Source: an uncultured Alphaproteobacteria bacterium
GTDB lineage: Bacteria; Pseudomonadota; Alphaproteobacteria; Bin95
Direction: 5' to 3'
DNA: 8,330 bases
Assembly (NCBI GenBank): GCA_913060845.1
Contig: CAJXVF010000074.1
Span: 1 to 8,330 of the forward strand
Shown here: positions 1 through 5,099 of the stretch, piece after piece
How positions within the stretch are numbered: the first letter of the stretch is position 1
Layout of the letters: every line of letters starts with the position of its first letter
The notes under the pieces: model-generated
What the model was told of the DNA's origin: nothing
What the model saw: only the letters and a program-made list of their open reading frames with translations
Database searches by the model: none
Made by a program: the position numbers and the translations under genes

Positions 1-31
1 TCGTGGGCTCGGAGATGTGTATAAGAGACAG
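1..31 (+). other. Residual Nextera/Tn5 sequencing adapter (artefact)
   Basis: Bases 13-31 are exactly the 19-bp Tn5 mosaic end AGATGTGTATAAGAGACAG. The 12 bases before it match the tail of the Illumina Nextera read-2 adapter (...TCGTGGGCTCGG). This is library-preparation sequence left on the contig end, not genomic DNA and not a natural Tn5 insertion: nothing transposon-like follows it, and no inverted copy occurs elsewhere in the window. The open frame that starts at base 3 and reads MGSEMCIRDS is a translation of this adapter and should not be annotated. Genomic sequence should be taken to begin at base 32. Confidence 0.97.
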
Positions 32-152
32 TCTGGGGAGCGTTATCCAGCACGATCAAATTCCATGTTTTGTGGCGTCAAGGTCGAGTTTAGCTAAGGG
101 TGGCTTGTCTGGTTTCTACTCAGCTTGCCGTCAAGCAGCGAATAGACCCAAT

Positions 153-192
153 CTGCGGCAGAGGCGGGACCCTAAAAGGGCGATCGCCGCAG
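153..192 (-). ncRNA. Nested stem-loop in putative rho leader
   Basis: The outer arms CTGCGGC (192-186) and GCCGCAG (159-153), read on the minus strand, pair perfectly over 7 bp. Inside them CCC (180-178) and GGG (172-170) can form a smaller hairpin with a TTTTA loop. The competing palindrome GGCGATCGCC lies at 179-188. No T-tract follows on either strand, so it does not look like an intrinsic terminator. It may be a leader RNA structure, or a chance GC-rich fold. Confidence 0.3.
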
Positions 193-201
193 GAACGCTG
201 G

Positions 202-231
202 TTTAGTGCGGCGTTTGAAGACGTTTGTCAA
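202..231 (-). promoter_or_regulatory. Candidate sigma70-type promoter reading leftward
   Basis: On the minus strand a perfect -35 hexamer TTGACA lies at 231-226. The best -10 at an 18-nt spacing is the weak ACTAAA at 207-202 (3 of 6 to TATAAT). Transcription would begin near 195, just at the foot of the hairpin at 192-153. It lies about 25 bp after the hemJ stop, so it would give the following gene (rho, by inference) its own promoter. The perfect -35 is the only strong part. Confidence 0.3.
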
Positions 232-255
232 GCAGATTGCTGTAGATCCATGGGA

Positions 256-705
256 TCAAAACGGTCGAACAATAACCATGATCACGATCACGATCATTGC
301 CAAAGTTGGAACTTCATTGGCGACACGGAAATATCGGCTGGACCGCGTATTCTGATCCACTGCGAAATCCTTCCGCCAACGTCCCATCAAGTGATGGAAA
401 TGGCTGAGACCCAACACCAATACGAGCTTCACCCAGATCCAGCCACTAGACCAATCAATCACGCCTGGTGTCGCCAATAACAGCCCACCAAACAAGAATG
501 TTGCGATCATGGCTGGGTTCATAATCGCCCGCAATAATCGTCGTTCCATGATCTTGAAACGTTCAGATTCTGGCGATCCAGCGTCAACTTCAGTGTGATA
601 GACAAAAAGGCGCGGCAAATAGAGCAATCCCGCCATCCAGGCGATCATAGAAATTACATGGAGCGCTTTGGTCCAGAGATATATATCTGCCAGAAACTCC
701 AGCAT
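256..705 (-). CDS. hemJ: Protoporphyrinogen IX oxidase HemJ
   Basis: 149-residue integral membrane protein of the HemJ (UPF0093/TIGR00701) family. It oxidises protoporphyrinogen IX to protoporphyrin IX, the penultimate step of haem synthesis, in the inner membrane, in bacteria lacking the HemY or HemG type enzymes. I see four hydrophobic segments at about residues 9-31, 61-80, 88-103 and 131-147, the family's usual number. The conserved histidine in the first segment (H16, in KALHVISMIAWMAGLLYLPR) is a likely haem ligand, and the conserved lysine is K93 in WIWVKL. Length is normal. The ATG at 705-703 lies 2 nt after the hemE stop, and an AGAGG ribosome-binding site sits inside the end of hemE, so the two genes are co-transcribed and probably translationally coupled. 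The 3' end codes for an alternating Ile/Val/Met run from a near-tandem ATCACG repeat, which is compositional and not a domain. Confidence 0.93.
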   Translation of the reverse strand: MLEFLADIYLWTKALHVISMIAWMAGLLYLPRLFVYHTEVDAGSPESERFKIMERRLLRAIMNPAMIATFLFGGLLLATPGVIDWSSGWIWVKLVLVLGLSHFHHLMGRWRKDFAVDQNTRSSRYFRVANEVPTLAMIVIVIMVIVRPF

Positions 706-707
706 AA

Positions 708-1724
708 TCAGCCTCTAACCGTCTCAATCAGGCGTTCAACATGGGCAATTGGCGTATCTGGTGTGATGCCATGGCCGAGATTGAAAATATGGCGATGGTC
801 TTCCGTAGCAGCAAGGATACGGCGAAGCTCACGATCCAAAATATCGCCACCTTTAACAAGCGCCGTCGGATCAAGATTGCCTTGTGGGACAGCCCCCGCA
901 TTGGCCACACGGGCCATCTGTTCAGCTGGTAGGCTCTGACCGCAGGATACCGCATCGATCGATTTAGTGGAGGCATAGGCTTCAAGGTAGGAATCTGCCC
1001 CCCGCGGGAATGCAATCACATAGGCATCTGGACGAGCAGCTTTAACCGCACCAGCAATCCGTTGGATCGGTGCCAAGCTCCATTGTTCAATCCCGTAGGC
1101 GGGAAGCGCACCAGCCCAGCTATCAAAAATTTGAACAATCTGGGCACCAGCATCTATCTGGCGGATCAGATAGTCTGCAATAACAGTTTCAAGCATGCTG
1201 ATCAGCGCCATGAACGCATCCGGTTCATTGACAGCGAATTTCCGGGCAGTTGCATAATCCCGGCTGCCAGAGCCTTCGACCATGTAGGCCGCCAATGTCC
1301 ATGGAGCACCCGCAAACCCAATCAACGCCGTTTCATCCGGCAGAGCTGCACGTGTTTGCCGAAGCGCTGTGTAGACAGGTTGCAGATGTTCTTCGACAGC
1401 GCTTGGTGTTAGCGCTTGGATATCTGCTGGGGATTTGATGGTTTCCAGTACTGGACCAGTGCCTGGAATGAATTTCACATCCACGCCAAGCGCATCTGGA
1501 ATGACCAGGATATCGGAAAAAATGATAGCGGCGTCAAACCCAAAGCGACGGATAGGCTGCAACGTTGCCTCTGTCGCCATATCCGGCGTGTAGCAGAAAT
1601 TCAGGAAATCACGGGCGGCTTTCCGTAATTCCAGATATTCAGGCAAGTACCGGCCTGCTTGGCGCATGAGCCAGATCGGTCGGCGTTCGGTGGGTTGGCC
1701 AGCCAGGACATCGCAAATCAGCAT
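708..1724 (-). CDS. hemE: Uroporphyrinogen decarboxylase HemE
   Basis: 338-residue cytoplasmic enzyme that removes four carboxyl groups from uroporphyrinogen III to give coproporphyrinogen III in haem synthesis. Family hallmarks are all present: the N-terminal signature RRPIWLMRQAGRYLPEY (about residues 14-30, with substrate-binding R21), the catalytic aspartate D71 in IIFSDILVIPDALG, the GFAGAPWTLAAYMVEG segment containing Y147, and a C-terminal GHGITPDTP with H318. The family N-terminus matches the ATG at 1724 (MLICDVLAGQ), but I see no good ribosome-binding site there. The frame stays open to a TTG at 1793 that has a well-placed AAGGA at 1806-1802 and would add 23 residues (MVRWKRYHPC...). 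I prefer 1724 on family length, with moderate certainty. It is the first gene of the leftward hemE-hemJ operon, and the gap behind it is the candidate replication origin. Confidence 0.95.
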   Translation of the reverse strand: MLICDVLAGQPTERRPIWLMRQAGRYLPEYLELRKAARDFLNFCYTPDMATEATLQPIRRFGFDAAIIFSDILVIPDALGVDVKFIPGTGPVLETIKSPADIQALTPSAVEEHLQPVYTALRQTRAALPDETALIGFAGAPWTLAAYMVEGSGSRDYATARKFAVNEPDAFMALISMLETVIADYLIRQIDAGAQIVQIFDSWAGALPAYGIEQWSLAPIQRIAGAVKAARPDAYVIAFPRGADSYLEAYASTKSIDAVSCGQSLPAEQMARVANAGAVPQGNLDPTALVKGGDILDRELRRILAATEDHRHIFNLGHGITPDTPIAHVERLIETVRG

Positions 1725-1811
1725 GGTGGAAATATCTGCCTTCAAACCAGGATTGGAGGAATGACAAGGATGATACCTTTTCCACCGAACCAATAAACCC
1801 TTCCTTAACTA

Positions 1812-1831
1812 AAGATTCTAATTTGAATCTT
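1812..1831. repeat. Palindrome with two GANTC sites
   Basis: AAGATTC (1812-1818) and GAATCTT (1825-1831) are perfect 7-bp inverted arms around a 6-bp AT spacer. Each arm carries one GANTC site, the target of the CcrM-type cell-cycle methyltransferase of alphaproteobacteria. It lies within the AT-rich patch 1801-1836, about 85 bp upstream of the preferred hemE start. It could be an operator for hemE, a methylation-sensitive element or part of the unwinding region. Confidence 0.5.
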
Positions 1832-1861
1832 GATAGTGAAGGTAGTTGGGGGGTCGAGTCG

Positions 1862-1870
1862 CGTGGAAAA
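1862..1870 (-). promoter_or_regulatory. DnaA-box-like site
   Basis: It reads TTTTCCACG on the minus strand, 8 of 9 to the relaxed consensus TTWTNCACA. It is embedded in GGTTTTCCA, which recurs on the plus strand at 2142-2150. It sits between the AT-rich patch beside hemE and the centre of the intergenic region. Confidence 0.35.
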
Positions 1871-1939
1871 CCTTGTTTAGCACTGATTTAAAGTTGGATA
1901 TGCACAGCTTTAATCCGTGGTCTTAGATTGCGCATTCCG

Positions 1940-1948
1940 TGTGGATTT
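1940..1948 (-). promoter_or_regulatory. DnaA-box-like site
   Basis: It reads AAATCCACA on the minus strand, 7 of 9 to TTATCCACA with the core ATCCACA intact. That core is also shared with the Caulobacter G-box type (TGATCCACA). Confidence 0.35.
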
Positions 1949-1994
1949 TCCAACTTAAATCCCGGGTGCCCTACATGGGTGGCAACGTGAATCA

Positions 1995-2003
1995 TGGGGA
2001 TAA
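1995..2003 (-). promoter_or_regulatory. TTATCCCCA box, copy 1 (DnaA-box variant)
   Basis: It reads TTATCCCCA on the minus strand, one mismatch to TTATCCACA. It is the left arm of a 14-bp inverted repeat with 2090-2103 and borders the AT-rich patch 2001-2024. Confidence 0.4.
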
Positions 2004-2020
2004 GCATTAAATTATGTTGT

Positions 2021-2029
2021 TCATCCCCA
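2021..2029 (+). promoter_or_regulatory. TCATCCCCA box (DnaA-box variant)
   Basis: One mismatch to the TTATCCCCA boxes and 7 of 9 to TTATCCACA. Together with copy 1 it forms perfect inverted arms TGGGGAT (1995-2001) and ATCCCCA (2023-2029) around a 21-nt AT-rich spacer. Confidence 0.35.
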
Positions 2030-2092
2030 GCCTCTTAAACCCACCGTCAACATGTGAGAAACTCCATAGCTGAATCTGCCTCTTTAGGGTGC

Positions 2093-2101
2093 TTATCCCC
2101 A
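2093..2101 (+). promoter_or_regulatory. TTATCCCCA box, copy 2 (DnaA-box variant)
   Basis: Identical 9-mer to the box at 1995-2003 but on the opposite strand; one mismatch to TTATCCACA. It sits about 100 bp before the ppsR start, so it could instead be an operator of the ppsR operon. Confidence 0.4.
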
Positions 2102-2163
2102 TGCATTCGCCAAGATGAAAGTTATGACCATTCCATGCCCGGGTTTTCCAGCTGTTATACAAG

Positions 2164-2172
2164 CTATCCACG
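2164..2172 (+). promoter_or_regulatory. DnaA-box-like site
   Basis: It reads CTATCCACG, 7 of 9 to TTATCCACA with the TATCCAC core kept. It lies 20 bp before the ppsR start codon, so it may overlap the operon's leader. Confidence 0.3.
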
Positions 2173-2192
2173 CCGTATTTTGGACCTGATTG

Positions 2193-3029
2193 ATGCCGAA
2201 TAAGAAAGTTCACCTCCATTTGGTCTCCGATTCGACTGGCGATACGGTCCGAAGCGTCGCCCGTGCATCCCTTGCCCAATTCCAGCAGGCTGAGGTAACG
2301 GAGCACTTCTGGACCCTGGTGCGCAGCCCGGCTCAGATCGATCGGGTTATCGAAGGCATTGCCGATAAACCAGGCGTCGTATTCCTGACGATGCTGGATG
2401 ATAACATGCGTAGCCGATTGCTGAGCGCCTGCCGGTCCATGAGCATGCCGGCAGTGTCGTTGCTGGATGGGGCTATTTCGGCGCTGGGATCTGTGCTGGG
2501 TGAACAATCCAAAAATCAGCCAGGCCTTCAGCATGCAATGGATGAGGCTTATTTCAACCGAATTTCAGCAATGAACTATGCCATGGCCCACGATGATGGT
2601 CAGTCGCTTTGGTCGTTGAATGAAGCTGATGTAATTTTATGCGGAGTCTCCCGCACATCAAAAACGCCAACTTGTGTGTATCTGGCGAACCGTGGCCTCA
2701 AGGCTGCGAATGTGCCGTTTGTACCAACGTCACCACCGCCGCAAGAATTATTAGGCGCTAAGGATACGTTTGTTGTCGGGCTGACGGCAGACCCTAGCCG
2801 CCTCATCCAAGTTCGCCGACACCGCCTTGTGCATCTGCATGGGGAAGATACGGAAACCGATTATGTGGACACAGACCAGGTGCGCCAGGAAGTGATTGAA
2901 GCAAGACGTTATTTTCTAGCGCGGAATTGGCCTGTGATTGATGTGTCCCGACGTTCAATTGAGGAAACGGCGGCTTCAATCATCCAGCTATATGAACGGC
3001 ACCAGGAGGGCCGGCATGCGAACGTATAA
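2193..3029 (+). CDS. ppsR: Pyruvate,phosphate dikinase / PEP synthase regulatory protein (PPSR, DUF299)
   Basis: 278-residue cytoplasmic bifunctional ADP-dependent kinase / phosphate-dependent pyrophosphorylase family protein. Such proteins switch PEP synthase or pyruvate,phosphate dikinase off and on by phosphorylating and dephosphorylating a threonine in its swivelling domain. Visible signatures are the N-terminal HLHLVSDSTGDT (residues 7-18), the YFNRISAMNYAMAHDDGQ block (120-137) and the P-loop GVSRTSKTPT (151-160) followed by YLANRGLKAANVPFVP. These strongly match the alphaproteobacterial RP001-type protein. Which of the two targets it acts on cannot be told from the window. An in-frame TTG lies directly before the ATG; I chose the ATG. 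No strong ribosome-binding site is visible. It is the first gene of the rightward operon, and its last 14 nt overlap maf. In Caulobacter the orthologue directly borders the origin. Confidence 0.93.
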   Translation: MPNKKVHLHLVSDSTGDTVRSVARASLAQFQQAEVTEHFWTLVRSPAQIDRVIEGIADKPGVVFLTMLDDNMRSRLLSACRSMSMPAVSLLDGAISALGSVLGEQSKNQPGLQHAMDEAYFNRISAMNYAMAHDDGQSLWSLNEADVILCGVSRTSKTPTCVYLANRGLKAANVPFVPTSPPPQELLGAKDTFVVGLTADPSRLIQVRRHRLVHLHGEDTETDYVDTDQVRQEVIEARRYFLARNWPVIDVSRRSIEETAASIIQLYERHQEGRHANV

Positions 3030-3621
3030 ACCGCTGGTTCTAGCCACTGCCAGCCGTTCCCGGCGTCAATTACTGGAAAACGCTGGCGTCGCATTTGAAG
3101 CGCTGGCAACAAATGTCGATGAAGACGCGATCAAAGTGACAGCGTTAGCGGATGGTCTCTCCGTGGAAGATACAGCGCTTGCGTTGGCTGAGGCAAAAGC
3201 GCTGGCGGCACAATCAGTGCATCCTAATAGTTTGATCGTTGGTGCCGATCAAATGTTGGCCTTAGGGTCTGAAAGATTTGACAAACCCATTAGTATGTCT
3301 GCTGCACGCAGTCAGCTTAAAACCTTTCGTGGGAAGCGGCATACCTTACATTCTGCTGTTGTATTGCTTGGTCCCCAAGGTAAAATTTGGGGCCATGTGG
3401 AGCCTGCTCATATCCACATGCGAGACTTCTCTGACACGTTCTTAGACAGATATTTGGCAGAGGTGGGAGAAGACGCTATGCGATCCGTTGGCGGATATTT
3501 CATGGAAGGCATTGGCGTACAGCTTTTCGACCGCGTGGATGGCGACTTTTTCACAGTTTTGGGCCTCCCACTAACGCCACTCCTGGGCGCCTTGCGGAAA
3601 GCCGGGGTGCTTGATCAATGA
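3016..3621 (+). CDS. maf: Maf-family nucleoside triphosphate pyrophosphatase
   Basis: 201-residue cytoplasmic house-cleaning enzyme of the Maf/HAM1-like fold that hydrolyses non-canonical or excess nucleoside triphosphates to monophosphates and pyrophosphate. Motifs in order: the N-terminal nucleotide-binding LATASRSRRQLLENAG (residues 9-24), the acidic VGADQML with the catalytic-type aspartate, FDKP, the GKRHTLHSAV strand, and the C-terminal GYFMEGIG...GDFFTVLGLPL block. Maf proteins more often have SxSPRR at the N-terminus, and here it is ASRSRRQ, a variant common in alphaproteobacterial paralogues. Which nucleotides it prefers cannot be read from the sequence. The ATG at 3016 has a strong AGGAGGG 5 nt upstream and lies inside the last codons of ppsR. 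The stop overlaps the aroE start as ATGA. Confidence 0.92.
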   Translation: MRTYKPLVLATASRSRRQLLENAGVAFEALATNVDEDAIKVTALADGLSVEDTALALAEAKALAAQSVHPNSLIVGADQMLALGSERFDKPISMSAARSQLKTFRGKRHTLHSAVVLLGPQGKIWGHVEPAHIHMRDFSDTFLDRYLAEVGEDAMRSVGGYFMEGIGVQLFDRVDGDFFTVLGLPLTPLLGALRKAGVLDQ

Positions 3622-4463
3622 CTGTTACGGGAAAAGCAAAAATCGCGGGCGTGATGGGGTGGCCGATCAGTCATTCTCGCTCGCCATTGATTCATGGTCA
3701 CTGGTTAGAACGATATGGCATTGATGGGGCCTATATCCCTTTTTCGGTTGAACCAGAAAACGGCGCAGCGGCATTCCGGGCGCTTCCAAAACTAGGATTT
3801 TCTGGAACGAATGTAACGCTACCGCACAAGCTGACAGCCTTCCAAACTGTCGATATTCGTGACGCAGCTGCTGAAGCCATTGGTGCCGTAAATACCGTTT
3901 TTGTGCAGTCTGATGGGTCACTACATGGGTCAAATACGGATGCACCCGGCCTCTTAGCGCATTTGCAAGCGTCGGCACCGGATTGGGATGCGTCAGCGAC
4001 GCCAGTGATGGTCCTTGGTGCTGGAGGTGCTACTCGGGCTGCGATTTTCGCGCTGCTCCAAGCGGGCGCACCTGAAATCCGTTTGTCCAACCGAACCCGG
4101 GCTAAGGCTGAGGCTCTGGCAGATGCATTCGGTGAGAAAGTCAAAGTTATCGATTGGTTAGAACGGTCTAGCGCGCTCGCAAGCTGCGGCCTTCTGGTGA
4201 ACACCACTAGCCTTGGCATGACGGGACAACCGGCCCTAAATATCGTGCTGGAGGATCTTCCTGGCAGCGCCGTTGTATATGACATTGTCTATAGCCCGCT
4301 AGAAACGCCGCTATTGGCGGCGGCGCGGGCGCAGGGCAATCAGGGTGTTGATGGCTTAGGAATGTTGTTGCACCAAGCAACACCCGGTTTTGAAGCATGG
4401 TTTGGCGTGAAGCCCGTTGTAGATGCAACGCTCAGGGACGTCATTTTGGCAGATCTCACATGA
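3618..4463 (+). CDS. aroE: Shikimate dehydrogenase (NADP+) AroE
   Basis: 281-residue cytoplasmic enzyme that reduces 3-dehydroshikimate to shikimate with NADPH in aromatic amino acid synthesis. The N-terminal substrate domain has SHSRSP (residues 18-23) and NVTLPHK ending in catalytic K71; N92 lies in GAVNT, and D108 in NTDAPG completes the Lys-Asp dyad. The Rossmann domain shows the dinucleotide loop GAGGATR (134-140) and the NRTR motif (158-161) that selects the NADP 2'-phosphate. The C-terminus keeps VNTTSLGM, YDIVYSPLETPLL and the GLGMLLHQ helix. Length is typical. The start overlaps the maf stop (ATGA) and the stop overlaps the coaE start (ATGA), indicating translational coupling on both sides. 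Confidence 0.97.
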   Translation: MTVTGKAKIAGVMGWPISHSRSPLIHGHWLERYGIDGAYIPFSVEPENGAAAFRALPKLGFSGTNVTLPHKLTAFQTVDIRDAAAEAIGAVNTVFVQSDGSLHGSNTDAPGLLAHLQASAPDWDASATPVMVLGAGGATRAAIFALLQAGAPEIRLSNRTRAKAEALADAFGEKVKVIDWLERSSALASCGLLVNTTSLGMTGQPALNIVLEDLPGSAVVYDIVYSPLETPLLAAARAQGNQGVDGLGMLLHQATPGFEAWFGVKPVVDATLRDVILADLT

Positions 4464-5086
4464 AGAACGGACGATTTGTCATCGGCCTTACGGGCTCTAT
4501 CGGCATGGGCAAAAGTGAGGCTGCGCGGATGCTGCGCCAGGCTGGAATTCCAGTGATCGACGCAGACGCTGAAGTCCATAAGCTGCTGGCTAAGGGTGGC
4601 CGTGCTGTTGCACCCATTGAGGCAGCATTTCCAGGCGTCGTGAAAGATGGTGCGGTCGATCGGCCATCCCTTGGTGCTCGTGTTTTTGGGGATGATGTTG
4701 CACTCAAGCAGCTTGAAGGCATCATCCATCCCATGCTGGGGCGTGGTGAGCGTGCTTTCATGGCCCGGGCTGCCCGAAACCGCCAACCCATTGTTGCGCG
4801 TGATGTGCCATTGTTGTTTGAAACCGGCGGTGAGACGCGCTGCGATATGGTGCTTGTGGTCAGTGCGCCAAAGCACATTCAAACGCACCGCGTACTTGCC
4901 CGGCCCGGTGTCACGCTGGAGCGGTTAGAGCAAATCCGCGCCAAGCAAACACCAGATGCTGTCAAACGCCGCCGGGCTGATCATATTTTGCCAAGTGGCC
5001 TCGGCAAGCGCGTGACCCGAGAAGCGCTTGCGAAGGCGCTTCGGGTTGCACGTCGCAAAGCAGCTAAACACTACGCCAGAACCTAA
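4460..5086 (+). CDS. coaE: Dephospho-CoA kinase CoaE
   Basis: 208-residue cytoplasmic P-loop kinase that phosphorylates the 3'-hydroxyl of dephospho-CoA using ATP, the last step of coenzyme A synthesis. The Walker A loop GLTGSIGMGKS is at residues 9-19. Also visible are the CoA-side DADAEVHKL (D34, D36), IIHPML, the DVPLLFETGG segment and the lid-region arginines and QIRAKQ that follow RVLARPGVTLERL. The ATG at 4460 overlaps the aroE stop by 4 nt (ATGA) and gives the expected N-terminus (MKNGRFVIGLTG); an upstream in-frame ATG at 4397 would add 21 residues from inside aroE and is unlikely. The C-terminal 30 residues are rich in Lys/Arg. dnaQ starts 13 nt downstream. The order aroE-coaE-dnaQ is conserved near alphaproteobacterial origins. 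Confidence 0.96.
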   Translation: MKNGRFVIGLTGSIGMGKSEAARMLRQAGIPVIDADAEVHKLLAKGGRAVAPIEAAFPGVVKDGAVDRPSLGARVFGDDVALKQLEGIIHPMLGRGERAFMARAARNRQPIVARDVPLLFETGGETRCDMVLVVSAPKHIQTHRVLARPGVTLERLEQIRAKQTPDAVKRRRADHILPSGLGKRVTREALAKALRVARRKAAKHYART

Positions 5087-5099
5087 AGGATCAGACCAG

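Larger units (their letters stand above)
32..255 (-). other. Non-coding region downstream of hemJ, probable leader of rho
   Basis: No convincing coding frame exists here on either strand. On the minus strand, ATG codons give only peptides of about seven residues (MDLQQSA from 252; MEFDRAG near the left end). In many alphaproteobacteria the gene after hemE-hemJ on this strand is rho, encoding the transcription termination factor. The region would then hold the rho promoter and a 5' leader of at least about 160 nt, with the rho start codon lost beyond the contig end. The link to rho is inference from gene order; no Rho protein sequence is visible. Confidence 0.4.
1993..2103. repeat. 14-bp perfect inverted repeat
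   Basis: The left arm CATGGGGATAAGCA (1993-2006) is the exact reverse complement of the right arm TGCTTATCCCCATG (2090-2103). Neither arm extends further. The 83-bp spacer contains a third, slightly diverged copy of the core at 2021-2029. Each arm centres on a TTATCCCCA box, so this is most likely a set of protein-binding sites rather than a hairpin. Confidence 0.75.
1794..2192. other. oriC: Putative chromosomal replication origin (hemE-ppsR intergenic region)
   Basis: About 400-470 bp without a supportable gene, flanked by divergent hemE and ppsR(DUF299). This is the exact neighbourhood of Cori in Caulobacter crescentus (between hemE and the RP001-type gene) and of the proposed Rickettsia prowazekii origin. 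Seen in the sequence: DnaA-box-like 9-mers at 1862-1870, 1940-1948, 1995-2003, 2021-2029, 2093-2101 and 2164-2172; AT-rich patches at 1801-1836 (about 75% AT) and 2001-2024 (about 79% AT) that could be unwinding elements; an inverted 14-bp repeat; and five GANTC methylation sites. No perfect TTATCCACA is present, and I found no full CtrA site (TTAA-N7-TTAA) and no clean IHF site. Regulation by CtrA as in Caulobacter is therefore not supported. The region must also hold the hemE and ppsR promoters, but I see no convincing -35/-10 pair for either. Confidence 0.6.

Noticed and set aside
13..31. Genuine Tn5-type transposon end
   Set aside because: The mosaic end is the engineered version used in Nextera kits, is preceded by the Illumina adapter tail, and sits exactly at the sequence end.
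3..206. Open frame of 67 codons at the left end, beginning MGSEMCIRDS
   Set aside because: Its first ten codons are sequencing adapter, and the remainder has no recognisable features.
280..297. Near-tandem ATCACG repeat, possible small repeat array
   Set aside because: It lies inside hemJ and encodes the alternating Ile/Val/Met of the last membrane segment, so coding constraint explains it.
1755..1796. GGAGGA followed by ATG codons on the plus strand, an 11-codon peptide
   Set aside because: Spacing to the first ATG is zero, the peptide is tiny, and it overlaps the 5' part of the hemE frame; it looks like chance.
1805..2040. Possible CtrA binding sites (several TTAA tetramers at 1805, 1888, 1955, 2007 and 2035)
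   Set aside because: None has a second TTAA seven bases downstream; the nearest is TTAA-N7-TTCT at 1805, so Caulobacter-style CtrA control is not supported.
2007..2534. 175-codon open frame on the minus strand across the intergenic region and the start of ppsR
   Set aside because: Most of it is antisense to the well-conserved ppsR; it has no recognisable domain, and the rest lies in the box-rich intergenic gap.
3731..4285. 184-codon open frame antisense to aroE
   Set aside because: A shadow of the conserved aroE reading frame, with low-complexity Ala/Ser/Arg composition and no family resemblance.
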